The notes under the pieces are model-generated. The model was not told the DNA's origin, did no database searches, and worked only from the letters and a program-made list of their open reading frames with translations. Below are positions 55,491-64,000 of a stretch of 64,000 bases of DNA, piece by piece. Position 1 is the stretch's first letter. Each line of letters opens with the position of its first letter. The DNA comes from Streptomyces sp. 3214.6 (GTDB lineage: Bacteria; Actinomycetota; Actinomycetes; Streptomycetales; Streptomycetaceae): NCBI RefSeq assembly GCF_900129855.1, contig NZ_LT670819.1, forward strand, positions 3,100,001-3,164,000, given 5' to 3'. The position numbers and the translations under genes are program-made.

Positions 55491-57305
55491 TCAGCCGAAG
55501 ATGTCGTACTGTTTGTAGGTCGTCCCGAGTGAGACTCTTGTGGCAAAGATCGCACTCGTGGCCTTTCCTGTGCCCTTGAACAGGTACAGGGTGCCGGCCG
55601 GGGTGCGGGCCAGGACGTCGGCCAGACCGTCGCCGTTGACGTCGCCGACGGTGGCGATGACGTTGTACGTCGTGTTGGTCCAGGTGGCGACCTTGATGCG
55701 GGCCGCGAAGGACGCCGTGGGGGTGCCGTTGCCCTTGTAGAGGAACAGCTCGCCGGTGGTCTTGTTGCGGGCCAGCAGGTCCGTCTTGCCGTCGAAGCTG
55801 AAGTCGCCGTGACCGCGCACGACGTTGTACTGGTTCCAGCCCGTGCCGTTCTTGACGGGCGCGGCGAAAGTGCCGTTGCCCTTGCCCGGGTAGACCCACA
55901 GCGCGCCGGCCGAGTCGACGGCGATCAGGTCGGGAAGGTAGTCGCCCGTGACGTCGCCGGGGGCGACGATCTGGGTGCGAGTCTTCCAGTTGTCGCCGAT
56001 CAGCTTGGTGTCCCAGGTCTCGCTGGAGGCCACCCAGTGCTTCCAGAAGACGTCGCCGTCCGAGGCGCGGCGCAGGATCAGGTCCTGGATGCCGTCGTGG
56101 TCCAGGTCGGTCTGCACGACGAGGTTGTAGGCGCTCATCGCGCCCCAGGAGTCGCCGCCGACCAGCGAGGTGCCCTTGGAGTACAGGTCCCGGGCGGCCT
56201 TGGTGGACGCGTTACGCACCCACAGGTCGGCCAGGTGGTCATCGTTGAGGTTGGTGTCGTCGACGCGCGGGTAGGCGCTGGCGGCGTAGGTGGAGATCTT
56301 GCTGAAGACGCTGAACGCGCCGCTCTCCACGCAGTTCTCCACGCCCCAGGAGACGACGCCCACGATCCGGTACTCGCCGGCGGTGTTCTTGACGATCAGC
56401 GGGCCGCCGGAGTCGCCGTTGCAGGCGGTGGTGGTGCCCTCGTCGCTGCCAGTGGCGGGCGTGCCCGCGCACACCATGTGGCCCTTGATGTAGTAGCCAG
56501 CGGGGAAGGCGGCCGCACAGGTCGTGTTCGACTGGATCGGCAGCTCGGCCGTCTTCAGGGTGTCGGAGATGTCCTGCGAGGCGGAGCTGGTGCGGCCCCA
56601 GCCGTACAGCGTGGCCTTGGTGCCGGTCGCGTACGAGGCGCTGTCGGTGTTCGTCGTCATCTTGATCGGCGTGGCCTTGACCGGGGTTTCCAGCGTCAGC
56701 ACGGCGATGTCGTTGTCGAGGGTCGAGTCGCTGTACGACCAGTGGTTCCACTGCCGTGAGACGAACGAGGCGGTGCCGCCGTGCAGGTCGCCGTCGACGG
56801 ACATCAGCTGCGTGCTGCCCGTGACGGCCCAGCCGTGGGCAGCCCAGTTGTAGCCCTTGACACAGTGCGCGGCGGTCAGGATCTTCGTCGGCGAGATGAC
56901 GGAGCCGCCGCAGAAGAAGCCGATGTCGTCGCTGGTGGCGTCGGTGCCCCGGTCGTCGGAGTACCAGAGCTGGGCCATCCACGGCGCGGTGGTGATCGTC
57001 GTCGTGGTGCCGCCGATGATCTTCGGGCTGACCTTGCTGGCGCTCGTGCTCGCGCTCAGGGTCGCCTTGGACCTCGCCCCCGGAGTTTCGTCGCCGGCGA
57101 CGGCGAGAGGGGCCCGTTCCTTGAGCTCCTCGGCCGACATCGTCCTGGCGGGCGCGGGCGTCGGCGGCGCCTCCGCGGCCTGGGCCGACGACAGGAACAA
57201 CGCACCGGCGACGGCCGCGGCCAGCCCGGCCGCGACGACGGGCAGGGCGATCCGTATCCGGCGTCTGTGCCGACCGCCGCTGCCCCCGGACGTGGGTGTA
57301 CCCAC
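55491..57305 (-). CDS. Secreted trypsin-like serine protease with FG-GAP repeats
   Basis: A 604-residue exported protein. Domains: signal peptide (to about 43), propeptide, then a trypsin domain starting at the activation site IIGG (96) with H147 in TAAHC, D199 in DNDIAVL and S299 in GDSGGP. From about 355 to the end four FG-GAP/VCBS repeats with calcium-type Asp loops (DLDHDGIQDL, DVNGDGLADV) would form a propeller. The GTG start at 57305 lies before RRRIRIALPVVAAGLAAAVA. It lies between rho and the LCP gene, which are adjacent in the genomes I remember. Confidence 0.9.
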   Translation of the reverse strand: MGTPTSGGSGGRHRRRIRIALPVVAAGLAAAVAGALFLSSAQAAEAPPTPAPARTMSAEELKERAPLAVAGDETPGARSKATLSASTSASKVSPKIIGGTTTTITTAPWMAQLWYSDDRGTDATSDDIGFFCGGSVISPTKILTAAHCVKGYNWAAHGWAVTGSTQLMSVDGDLHGGTASFVSRQWNHWSYSDSTLDNDIAVLTLETPVKATPIKMTTNTDSASYATGTKATLYGWGRTSSASQDISDTLKTAELPIQSNTTCAAAFPAGYYIKGHMVCAGTPATGSDEGTTTACNGDSGGPLIVKNTAGEYRIVGVVSWGVENCVESGAFSVFSKISTYAASAYPRVDDTNLNDDHLADLWVRNASTKAARDLYSKGTSLVGGDSWGAMSAYNLVVQTDLDHDGIQDLILRRASDGDVFWKHWVASSETWDTKLIGDNWKTRTQIVAPGDVTGDYLPDLIAVDSAGALWVYPGKGNGTFAAPVKNGTGWNQYNVVRGHGDFSFDGKTDLLARNKTTGELFLYKGNGTPTASFAARIKVATWTNTTYNVIATVGDVNGDGLADVLARTPAGTLYLFKGTGKATSAIFATRVSLGTTYKQYDIFG

Positions 57306-57397
57306 TCGAGTCCCCCCTCGGGATCAAGAAGTTCGTTTCAGAAAGTTCGGGTCAAGATGTTTGAAGAGCGAGATCGTATCCCGCGGGTGAAGAACCG

Positions 57398-57432
57398 ATG
57401 AGGGCCGCCCCCTGCACGGGGACGGCCCTCAT
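57398..57432 (-). terminator. rho terminator
   Basis: ATGAGGGCCG pairs with CGGCCCTCAT and continues inward as CCCC/GGGG around TGCAC, starting 18 bases after the rho stop. On the minus strand it is followed by TTCTTC. Confidence 0.82.
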
Positions 57433-57449
57433 GGATGTGGTGCGTGACG

Positions 57450-59474
57450 TCAGTCGTTGTTGCCCGGCGACGGCGTCGTCTTCTGGATCTGCAGCAGGAA
57501 CTCGCCGTTCGACTTCGTCTGCTTCATCTTGTCGAGAAGCAGCTCGATCGCCTGCTGCTGGTCGAGCGCGTGCAGCACCCGGCGCAGCTTCCAGACGACG
57601 GCCAGCTCGTCGTTGCCGAGCAGGATCTCTTCCTTACGGGTACCGGACGCGTCCACGTCCACCGCCGGGAAGATGCGCTTGTCGGCGAGCTTCCGGTCGA
57701 GCTTGAGCTCCATGTTGCCGGTGCCCTTGAACTCCTCGAAGATCACCTCGTCCATGCGGGACCCGGTGTCCACCAGGGCGGTGGCGAGGATGGTCAGCGA
57801 GCCGCCGTCCTCGATGTTGCGGGCCGCACCGAAGAAGCGCTTCGGCGGGTACAGGGCGGTCGAGTCGACACCACCGGACAGGATGCGGCCGGAGGCCGGG
57901 GCGGCGAGGTTGTACGCACGGCCCAGACGCGTGATCGAGTCGAGCAGCACGACGACGTCGTGGCCCAGCTCCACCAGACGCTTGGCGCGCTCGATGGCGA
58001 GCTCGGCGACCGTGGTGTGGTCCTCGGCCGGACGGTCGAAGGTCGAGGAGATGACCTCGCCCTTCACCGACCGCTGCATGTCGGTGACCTCTTCCGGACG
58101 CTCGTCGACCAGGACGACCATCAGGTGGCACTCGGGGTTGTTGTGCGTGATCGCGTTGGCGATCGCCTGCATGATCATGGTCTTGCCGGTCTTCGGCGGG
58201 GCCACGATCAGACCGCGCTGGCCCTTGCCGATCGGCGACACGAGGTCGATGATCCGCGTGGTCAGCACGCCCGGGTCGGTCTCCAGGCGGAGCCGGTCCT
58301 GCGGGTAGAGCGGGGTCAGCTTGTTGAACTCCGGGCGGCCGCGGCCGTGTTCGGGCGCCATGCCGTTGACGGAGTCCAGGCGGACCAGCGCGTTGAACTT
58401 CTCGCGCCGCTCGCCTTCCTTGGGCTGACGGACCGCGCCGGTGACGTGGTCGCCCTTGCGCAGGCCGTTCTTGCGGACCTGGGCGAGGGAGACGTACACG
58501 TCGTTCGGGCCCGGCAGGTAGCCGGAGGTCCGGATGAACGCGTAGTTGTCGAGGATGTCCAGGATGCCCGCGACGGGGATCAGGACGTCGTCGTCGGCGA
58601 GCTGCGGCTCGGCGGTGCCGATCTCGTCACGCCCGCGACGGCCACGACGGTCGCGGTAGCGGCCGCGACGGCCACGGCGGCCGCCATCGAAGTCGTCGTC
58701 GTCCTGCGGACCGTTGTCGCGCTGCTGACGGTCCTGACGACCGCCGCTCTGCTGCTGGCCCTGCTGCTGGCCGCCGCGCTGGGGCTGGCCGCCCTGCTGG
58801 TCCTCGCTCTTGCGACGGTCACCGCGGTCCTGTCGCTCGCCACGGTCGCGGCCGCGCTCACGGCGGTCGCGGCGGCGGCCCTCGCCGCCATCGGCGTCGC
58901 TCCTGGCGTCGCCCTGCGGCTGCGCCTGGGCCTCGGCCTGCGCCGGGGCGGGCGTCTCGGCCTTCGGGGCGGTCTTCGCCTCGGCGGCGACCGTCTCCGG
59001 GCTGCCCGCCTCGGCGGTGGCCCGGCGGCGACGGCGCTCGACCGGAGCATCGTTGCTGGCCGGCTGGCCGGGGATCTCGATCTGCTGCTGGGCCACGGCC
59101 TTCTCGGCGGGGGCCTCGGCCGCGGCGGCGTCCGCCTTCTTCTCGGCGGCGGCATCGCCCGTACGGGCCTTGGAGGTGGCGCGGCGCTTGGGCTTGGTCT
59201 CGGAGACGGCGGCCTCGGCCTTCGCCGGGGCGCTGCCGCCCGATGCCTGCGCCTCCTTGATGACCTCGATCAGCTGGCTCTTGCGCATACGCGCGGTGCC
59301 CCTGATTCCGAGGCCGGATGCGACCTGCTGCAGCTCGGCCAGCACCATGCCCTCGAGGCCGGTACCGCGGCGCCGCCGGGAGCCGGCACCGGTGGCAGGC
59401 GCGGAGGCGTCCGTGGCGGGCGCGGCAGCGGTCTCCTCGACACGTGCGCCCATCAGATCGGTGGTGTCGCTCAC
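57450..59474 (-). CDS. rho: Transcription termination factor Rho, actinobacterial type
   Basis: A 674-residue hexameric RNA helicase. The C-terminal 420 residues are standard Rho: the RNA-binding [15 protein letters not shown]-loop APPKTGKT (about 425), [23 protein letters not shown] and [18 protein letters not shown]. The N-terminus holds the Rho_N segment ([21 protein letters not shown]) and a 250-residue disordered insertion rich in Arg, Gln, Gly, Asp ([16 protein letters not shown]), typical of Actinobacteria. The ATG is at 59474. Confidence 0.97.
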   Translation of the reverse strand: MSDTTDLMGARVEETAAAPATDASAPATGAGSRRRRGTGLEGMVLAELQQVASGLGIRGTARMRKSQLIEVIKEAQASGGSAPAKAEAAVSETKPKRRATSKARTGDAAAEKKADAAAAEAPAEKAVAQQQIEIPGQPASNDAPVERRRRRATAEAGSPETVAAEAKTAPKAETPAPAQAEAQAQPQGDARSDADGGEGRRRDRRERGRDRGERQDRGDRRKSEDQQGGQPQRGGQQQGQQQSGGRQDRQQRDNGPQDDDDFDGGRRGRRGRYRDRRGRRGRDEIGTAEPQLADDDVLIPVAGILDILDNYAFIRTSGYLPGPNDVYVSLAQVRKNGLRKGDHVTGAVRQPKEGERREKFNALVRLDSVNGMAPEHGRGRPEFNKLTPLYPQDRLRLETDPGVLTTRIIDLVSPIGKGQRGLIVAPPKTGKTMIMQAIANAITHNNPECHLMVVLVDERPEEVTDMQRSVKGEVISSTFDRPAEDHTTVAELAIERAKRLVELGHDVVVLLDSITRLGRAYNLAAPASGRILSGGVDSTALYPPKRFFGAARNIEDGGSLTILATALVDTGSRMDEVIFEEFKGTGNMELKLDRKLADKRIFPAVDVDASGTRKEEILLGNDELAVVWKLRRVLHALDQQQAIELLLDKMKQTKSNGEFLLQIQKTTPSPGNND

Positions 59475-59882
59475 GAAGGGTCCTTCCCTGGAGCGGACGT
59501 CGGCCTGTCTGGCTCGGCGACCGGTTGTGCTGTCCGACTTCGGTCCCTCGTGTGGCGAAGCCGGGGCGGTGGTCCGCCAAAACGGCGGAAGAGAGATTTG
59601 CTGGTGATGGCGCTTCCTCGACGAGCCGTGACACTCAGTGTCACGTGGCGTGGTCGCACCGATTCCGGAGCGTGCCCTGTGGACCGCTCAGCGTCGCTGC
59701 ACGGCGTACTGCCCAGGTACGACGTACGGAACGCAGTGCGGCTTGGGGAGCTCCCGGAAGAATGTCTGTCCCGGACGGGGACACGAAGCACCTCGCCGTG
59801 GTGGGGTCGGGTGCAGACTTGAGATTAACACTACCGGATCCAACAAACATTCCCCCTCTCGAAATCCGGCAACCGTGTGCTT
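59475..59882. other. rho leader/intergenic region with a palindrome
   Basis: A 408-base region between thrB and rho. It contains the 17-bp palindrome GTGACACTCAGTGTCAC at 59628-59644 (8-bp arms around a single central base), about 155 bases before the rho ATG. An AT-rich block at 59820-59860 (with TAGTGTTAAT on the minus strand) may carry the promoter. No coding sequence is supported. Confidence 0.65.
59628..59644. promoter_or_regulatory. 17-bp palindrome upstream of rho
   Basis: GTGACACT and AGTGTCAC pair perfectly around one base. It lies within the presumed rho leader and could be an operator or an RNA hairpin for autoregulation; the choice is open. Confidence 0.6.
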
Positions 59883-60812
59883 TCAGAGGTCGCCGGAGGG
59901 CGCAAGGGGCAGCACGCTCGCCCCTTGCAGGTCCAGGGCCAGGCGGTTCGCGGCCCAGTCCGAGCCGGCCGACGCCTCGATCTTGTCGGCCGTGGCCGCG
60001 TCGGCCAGCGCCATCACGGTGGGTCCGGCGCCGGAGATCACCGCGGGGATCCCGTCGGCGCGCAGCCGCTCCACCAGAGCCGCGCTCTCCGGCATGGCCG
60101 GGGCGCGATACTCCTGGTGCAGCCGGTCCTCGGTGGCGGGCAGCAGCAGTTCGGGGCGGCGGGTCAGGGCCTCGACGAGCAGTGCGGCCCGGCCGGCGTT
60201 GGCGGCGGCGTCGACGTGCGGCACGGAGCGCGGGAGCAGACCGCGCGCGGTCTCGGTGAGGACCGGCTTTCCGGGCACGAAAACCACCGGAACGATGGAA
60301 TCGGCGGGCTCCGTCCTGATCGCCCGCGCGGCGCCGGACTCCATCCAGGACAGGGTGAACCCGCCGAGCAGACAGGCCGCCACGTTGTCCGGGTGGCCCT
60401 CGATCTCGGTCGCGAGCTCCAGCAGCGCGGCGTCGTCGAGCTTGCTCTCGCCGCCTATGGTCACCGCGCGCGCGGCGACGATGCCGGCGCAGATCGCGGC
60501 GGAGGAGGAGCCGAGGCCCCGGCCGTGCGGGATGCGGTTGGCGCAGACGATCTCCAGGCCGCGCGGCTGGCCGCCCAGGGCGTCGAAGGCGGTGCGCAGG
60601 GAGCGGACGAGGAGGTGCTTCTCGTCGCGCGGAAGCGTCTCGCTGCCCTCCCCCGCGATGTCGATGTGCAGCCCGGAGTCGGCCACCCGGACGACGACGT
60701 CGTCGTAGAGCCCCAGCGCGAGGCCGAAGGCGTCGAAGCCCGGGCCGAGGTTGGCGCTGGTGGCGGGGACGCGCACCCGGACGGGGGCGGCGCGGAAGGC
60801 GGGACCGGCCAT
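59883..60812 (-). CDS. thrB: Homoserine kinase
   Basis: A 309-residue GHMP kinase that phosphorylates homoserine in threonine synthesis. Motifs: VRVPATSANLGPGFDAFG at the start, the ATP loop PHGRGLGSSSAAI and the C-terminal ISGAGPTVMALAD. The ATG at 60812 has AGGAG about 12 bases upstream. The 303-base gap to thrC suggests it may also have its own promoter. Confidence 0.95.
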   Translation of the reverse strand: MAGPAFRAAPVRVRVPATSANLGPGFDAFGLALGLYDDVVVRVADSGLHIDIAGEGSETLPRDEKHLLVRSLRTAFDALGGQPRGLEIVCANRIPHGRGLGSSSAAICAGIVAARAVTIGGESKLDDAALLELATEIEGHPDNVAACLLGGFTLSWMESGAARAIRTEPADSIVPVVFVPGKPVLTETARGLLPRSVPHVDAAANAGRAALLVEALTRRPELLLPATEDRLHQEYRAPAMPESAALVERLRADGIPAVISGAGPTVMALADAATADKIEASAGSDWAANRLALDLQGASVLPLAPSGDL

Positions 60813-61115
60813 CTCGCGATGACTCTCCTTGAGCTGCGGGACTGTCGAATGACATTCGATGGGTGTGTGAGGACCCTTGAGGCCCGACGGCGACGCGGTG
60901 ACGACGCGGCACTGCGGCATATGCGGCGGGCGGGTTCAGTACAGCCTATCGAAGGAAGGTTCTGCGGCGACATAGGGCGCACAGGAGGCGCACGATGCGT
61001 GTCGTAAGCCCCCTGTGCACCCCTTACAGGGATTACCCGGTCGAGGACGACCCGGTCCGCCCGGTCCGCCCGGTCGAGCCCGGGTGGTCCGCCCGGTCGA
61101 GCCCGGGTTTGTCGC
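60813..61115. other. thrC-thrB intergenic region
   Basis: It contains a tandem repeat at 61063-61108 and a plus-strand frame with a good ribosome site: AGGAGG then ATG at 60995, coding 52 residues (MRVVSPLCTPYRDYPVEDDP first) antisense into thrC. That frame crosses the repeat and is probably fortuitous. The region 60900-60960 on the minus strand should hold an internal thrB promoter if there is one. Confidence 0.5.
61063..61108. repeat. Two adjacent 23-bp direct repeats after thrC
   Basis: Two exact copies, 61063-61085 and 61086-61108, each starting GGTCCGCCCGG and ending GAGCCCGGGT, with a further partial unit before them. On the minus strand each copy forms a small CCCGG/CCGGG hairpin directly after the thrC stop. 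Confidence 0.88.
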
Positions 61116-62174
61116 TCAGGCCAGACCGAGGCGCTCGGCCGCCGTCGCAGCGTCGACCGGGACGGTGACCGGCTGCGGGGCGCCGGCGACGGCCCAGTCG
61201 GGGTCCTTCAGGCCGTTGCCGGTGACGGTGCAGACGATGCGCTGTCCCGGGTCGACCTTGCCCTGCTCGGCGGCCTTCAGCAGACCGGCCACGGACGCGG
61301 CGGACGCGGGCTCCACGAAGACGCCCTCCTGCGCGGCCAACAGCCGGTAGGCGCGCAGAATCTCACGGTCCGTCACCTCGTCGATGAAGCCGCCGGACTC
61401 CTCCTGCGCCGCCAGCGCGAACTTCCAGGAGGCGGGGTTGCCGATGCGGATCGCGGTGGCGATCGTCGACGGGTCCTTGACGACCTCGCCGCGCACGATG
61501 GGCGCACTGCCGGACGCCTGGAAGCCCCACATGCGGGGCGTCCGCGCGGCGATGCCGTCGGCGGCGTACTCCTTGTAACCCTTCCAGTACGCGGTGATGT
61601 TGCCCGCGTTGCCGACCGGCAGGACGTGGATGTCGGGGGCGTCCCCGAGCATGTCCACGATCTCGAACGAGGCCGTCTTCTGACCCTCGATGCGCACCGG
61701 GTTGACCGAATTGACCAGCGCCACCGGGTAGTTGTCCGACAGGTCACGCGCGAGCGTGAGGCAGTCGTCGAAGTTGCCGTCGACCTGGAGGATCTTCGCG
61801 CCGTGCACGAGGGCCTGGCCCATCTTGCCGATCGCGATCTTGCCCTGCGGGACGAGCACGGCACAGACCATGCCGGCGCGCACGGCGTAGGCGGCGGCGG
61901 ACGCGGAGGTGTTGCCGGTGGAGGCGCAGATGACGGCCTGCGCACCCTCCTCCTTGGCCCGCGTGATGGCCATGGTCATACCGCGGTCCTTGAAGGACCC
62001 GGTCGGGTTGGCGCCCTCCACCTTGAGGTGGACCTCGCAGCCCGTGCGCTCGGAGAGCACCTGCGCGGGCACGAGGGGCGTGCCGCCCTCGCGGAGGGAG
62101 ACGACCGGCGTGCTGTCGGATACCGGCAGCCGGTCCCGGTACTCCTCGATGATTCCGCGCCACTGGTGGGTCAT
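61116..62174 (-). CDS. thrC: Threonine synthase
   Basis: A 352-residue PLP enzyme converting phosphohomoserine to threonine. The PLP lysine is in [11 protein letters not shown], and [18 protein letters not shown] and [15 protein letters not shown] are the cofactor and phosphate motifs. It starts only 6 bases after the hom stop, so the two are one unit. Short actinobacterial form. Confidence 0.97.
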   Translation of the reverse strand: MTHQWRGIIEEYRDRLPVSDSTPVVSLREGGTPLVPAQVLSERTGCEVHLKVEGANPTGSFKDRGMTMAITRAKEEGAQAVICASTGNTSASAAAYAVRAGMVCAVLVPQGKIAIGKMGQALVHGAKILQVDGNFDDCLTLARDLSDNYPVALVNSVNPVRIEGQKTASFEIVDMLGDAPDIHVLPVGNAGNITAYWKGYKEYAADGIAARTPRMWGFQASGSAPIVRGEVVKDPSTIATAIRIGNPASWKFALAAQEESGGFIDEVTDREILRAYRLLAAQEGVFVEPASAASVAGLLKAAEQGKVDPGQRIVCTVTGNGLKDPDWAVAGAPQPVTVPVDAATAAERLGLA

Positions 62175-62180
62175 TGCTGG

Positions 62181-63479
62181 TTACTCTCCTTCAACCCGCA
62201 TGATGCTGGCGACACCCCGCACGGTGTCGAGCTTGCGCAACGCCTCGACGGTCCCGGTGAGGGAGGCGTCGGACGCGCGGTGGGTGACGACGACGAGGGA
62301 GGCCTCGCCGTCGCCGTCTTGGCGTCCTTGCTGCCGCACGGTATCGATCGACACCCCGTGCTCGGCGAACACCGTGGCGACCTGGGCGAGAACGCCCGGT
62401 TTGTCGGCGACGTCGAGGCTGATGTGATAGCGGGTGACGACATCGCCCATCGGCGACACCGGCAGGGCGGCATACGCCGACTCGCCGGGCCCCGTTGCCC
62501 CGCTGAGCCGGTTGCGGCAGACGGCGACCAGGTCGCCGAGCACGGCGGAGGCGGTGGGAGCACCGCCGGCGCCGGGGCCGTAGAACATGAGCTGCCCGGC
62601 CGCGTCCGACTCCACGAACACGGCGTTGTACGCGCCGCGCACGGAGGCGAGCGGATGGGTGAGCGGAATCATCGCCGGGTGCACGCGGGCCGTAACGGAC
62701 CCTCCGTCGGCGGCCCGCTCACAGATGGCGAGCAGCTTTATGGTGCAGCCCATCGCCCTGGCGGAGGCGAAGTCGGCCGCGGTCACCTCGGTCATGCCCT
62801 CGCGGTAGACGTCGTCGAGGCGCACGCGCGTGTGGAAGGCGATCCCGGCGAGGATGGCGGCCTTGGCGGCGGCGTCGAAGGCCTCGACATCGGCGGTGGG
62901 GTCGGCCTCGGCGTAGCCCAGGGCGGTGGCCTCGTCGAGGGCCTCCTGGTATCCGGCGCCGGTGGAGTCCATCTTGTCGAGGATGAAATTGGTGGTGCCG
63001 TTGACGATCCCGAGCACCCGGTTGACCTTGTCCCCGGCGAGGGACTCGCGCAGCGGCCGGATCAGCGGGATGGCGCCGGCGACGGCGGCCTCGTAGTAGA
63101 GGTCCTCGCCGTGCTCCTCGGCGGCGGCGTGCAGCGCCGCGCCGTCCTGGGCGAGGAGCGCCTTGTTCGCCGAGACGACGGAGGCGCCGTACTCGAAGGC
63201 GGTCGTGATGAGCGTACGAGCGGGCTCGATGCCGCCGATGACCTCGACGACGACGTCGATGTCCCCGCGTTTGACGAGGGCGGTGGCGTCGGTGGTGACG
63301 AGGTCCGGGTCGATGCCGTCCCGGACCTTGGAGGGCCGCCGCACCGCGACGCCCGCAAGCTCCACCGGCGCCCCGATGCGCGCGGCGAGGTCGTCGGCGT
63401 GCGTCGTCATGATGCGCGCCACCTCTGAGCCGACCACTCCACAGCCCAGCAGCGCCACCTTCAGCGGACGCTTACGCAT
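62181..63479 (-). CDS. hom: Homoserine dehydrogenase
   Basis: A 432-residue enzyme reducing aspartate semialdehyde to homoserine. The nucleotide-binding LLGCGVVGSEVARIM, VVSANKALLAQDG, LGIVNGTTNFILDKM and GYAEADPTADVEAFDAA are conserved; a C-terminal ACT domain (about 350-432, ISLDVADKPGVLAQVATVFA) allows feedback inhibition by threonine. The ATG at 63479 is 7 bases after GAGG. Confidence 0.97.
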   Translation of the reverse strand: MRKRPLKVALLGCGVVGSEVARIMTTHADDLAARIGAPVELAGVAVRRPSKVRDGIDPDLVTTDATALVKRGDIDVVVEVIGGIEPARTLITTAFEYGASVVSANKALLAQDGAALHAAAEEHGEDLYYEAAVAGAIPLIRPLRESLAGDKVNRVLGIVNGTTNFILDKMDSTGAGYQEALDEATALGYAEADPTADVEAFDAAAKAAILAGIAFHTRVRLDDVYREGMTEVTAADFASARAMGCTIKLLAICERAADGGSVTARVHPAMIPLTHPLASVRGAYNAVFVESDAAGQLMFYGPGAGGAPTASAVLGDLVAVCRNRLSGATGPGESAYAALPVSPMGDVVTRYHISLDVADKPGVLAQVATVFAEHGVSIDTVRQQGRQDGDGEASLVVVTHRASDASLTGTVEALRKLDTVRGVASIMRVEGE

Positions 63480-63664
63480 CATCCGACCTCGTTTCCTCAT
63501 ACCGTCTACGGTTGTTTCCGGTTGCCCCAGTCTCACTCACCGGACCGGACTTTCTGCCCATGGTCCGGATCGTGAGACGTCTATTTCATTTTCTCAGGGA
63601 CGGCAGACAGGAGATCTTCCGCCCTGTTCTTCCGCGTTCCCCTCCATGTTCCCTTCTGCGTCCC

Positions 63665-63745
63665 CGGCCGCAATCCTCGGCCGCAATCCGAGGCCGCAAC
63701 CCTCGTCCGCCGGTCCTTGTCCGTCGGTCCTTGTCCGCCGGTCAG
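63665..63745. repeat. Two adjoining short tandem arrays between lysA and hom
   Basis: Three copies of a 13-bp unit close to CGGCCGCAATCCT (63665-63703) are followed after two bases by two full copies and one partial copy of a 14-bp unit TCCGCCGGTCCTTG (63706-63745). The second array runs into the lysA stop codon (63742-63744). The remaining 180 bases before hom hold no gene. Confidence 0.85.
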
Positions 63746-64000
63746 CCGACGTCGAGGCGCAGCAGATCGTCCTCGGTCTCCCGCCGCACGATGACCCGCG
63801 ACTCCCCCTCGTGCACGGCCACCACCGGCGGCCGCAGCACATGGTTGTAGTTGCTGGCCATGGACCGGCAGTACGCGCCCGTGGCGGGCACGGCGATCAG
63901 GTCACCCGGTGCCAGGTCGGACGGCAGGAACGCGTCCTTGACCACGATGTCGCCGCTCTCACAGTGCTTGCCGACCACCCGGGCCAGCATCGGCGCCGCG
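63742..64000 (-). CDS. lysA: Diaminopimelate decarboxylase (C-terminal part)
   Basis: The last 85 codons of a PLP-dependent decarboxylase making lysine; the gene continues beyond the right edge. Visible motifs are [11 protein letters not shown] (the conserved CESGD), [20 protein letters not shown] and the end [19 protein letters not shown]. It is in the same direction as hom. Confidence 0.95.
   Translation of the reverse strand, partial: AAPMLARVVGKHCESGDIVVKDAFLPSDLAPGDLIAVPATGAYCRSMASNYNHVLRPPVVAVHEGESRVIVRRETEDDLLRLDVG

Overview
The window is chromosomal DNA of a Streptomyces or a very close relative. Base composition is very high in GC with strong GC at third codon positions, GTG and TTG starts are common, and several genes look leaderless. 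It carries the Streptomyces-typical polarity genes scy and filP, the zinc-sensing regulator absC, a DasR-type chitinase promoter, an actinobacterial NucS and an actinobacterial Rho with a long disordered N-terminus. Gene order from about 1 kb to 64 kb follows (reversed) the order I remember for the S. coelicolor core between icmA and lysA. That synteny statement is from memory, not from a search.

Left part (1-10.8 kb): the start of an acyl-CoA mutase (icmA type) behind two palindromic operators, a MarR regulator, two DUF3817 membrane proteins, a secreted matrixin-like protease next to a truncated MFS gene, a thiamine-binding MTH1187 protein, three tandem AIM24-family genes, absC, an MFS exporter, and a B12-linked acyl-CoA set (meaB, thiolase, methylmalonyl-CoA epimerase). 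A cob(I)alamin adenosyltransferase lies further on at 27 kb.

Middle (11-32.6 kb): the coiled-coil cytoskeletal pair scy and filP, two paralogous ABC-2 transporter modules directly downstream, a zinc-ribbon protein, a luciferase-like monooxygenase, nucS, a membrane-anchored P-loop protein, a STAS anti-sigma antagonist, and the chitinase unit chiS-chiR-chiC with its paired direct repeats.

Right part (32.6-47.5 kb) is the ATP synthase operon (atpIBEFHAGDC, minus strand), preceded by a run of core genes read in the same direction: rpmE, prfA, prmC, tsaC, a phosphatase-like protein, glyA and a WecA-like transferase. rpmE has a textbook SigR promoter. From 47.7 to 54.2 kb the core order is broken by an accessory island: a lipoprotein and a large secreted beta-rich protein with overlapping genes, followed by a stack of insertion sequences. 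The stack holds one intact IS1380-family element flanked by TTAA, inserted in or beside an older IS remnant, plus a head-to-head fusion of IS5 and IS701 fragments. Core genes resume with an LCP ligase, a secreted trypsin-like protease with an FG-GAP tail (probably also an insertion), rho, and the threonine/lysine genes thrB, thrC, hom and lysA (partial).

I found no tRNA, rRNA, CRISPR array, prophage or biosynthetic gene cluster. The least explained coding material is the secreted protein/lipoprotein pair at 47.7-50.5 kb, the AIM24 triplet beside absC, and the duplicated ABC module behind scy-filP.
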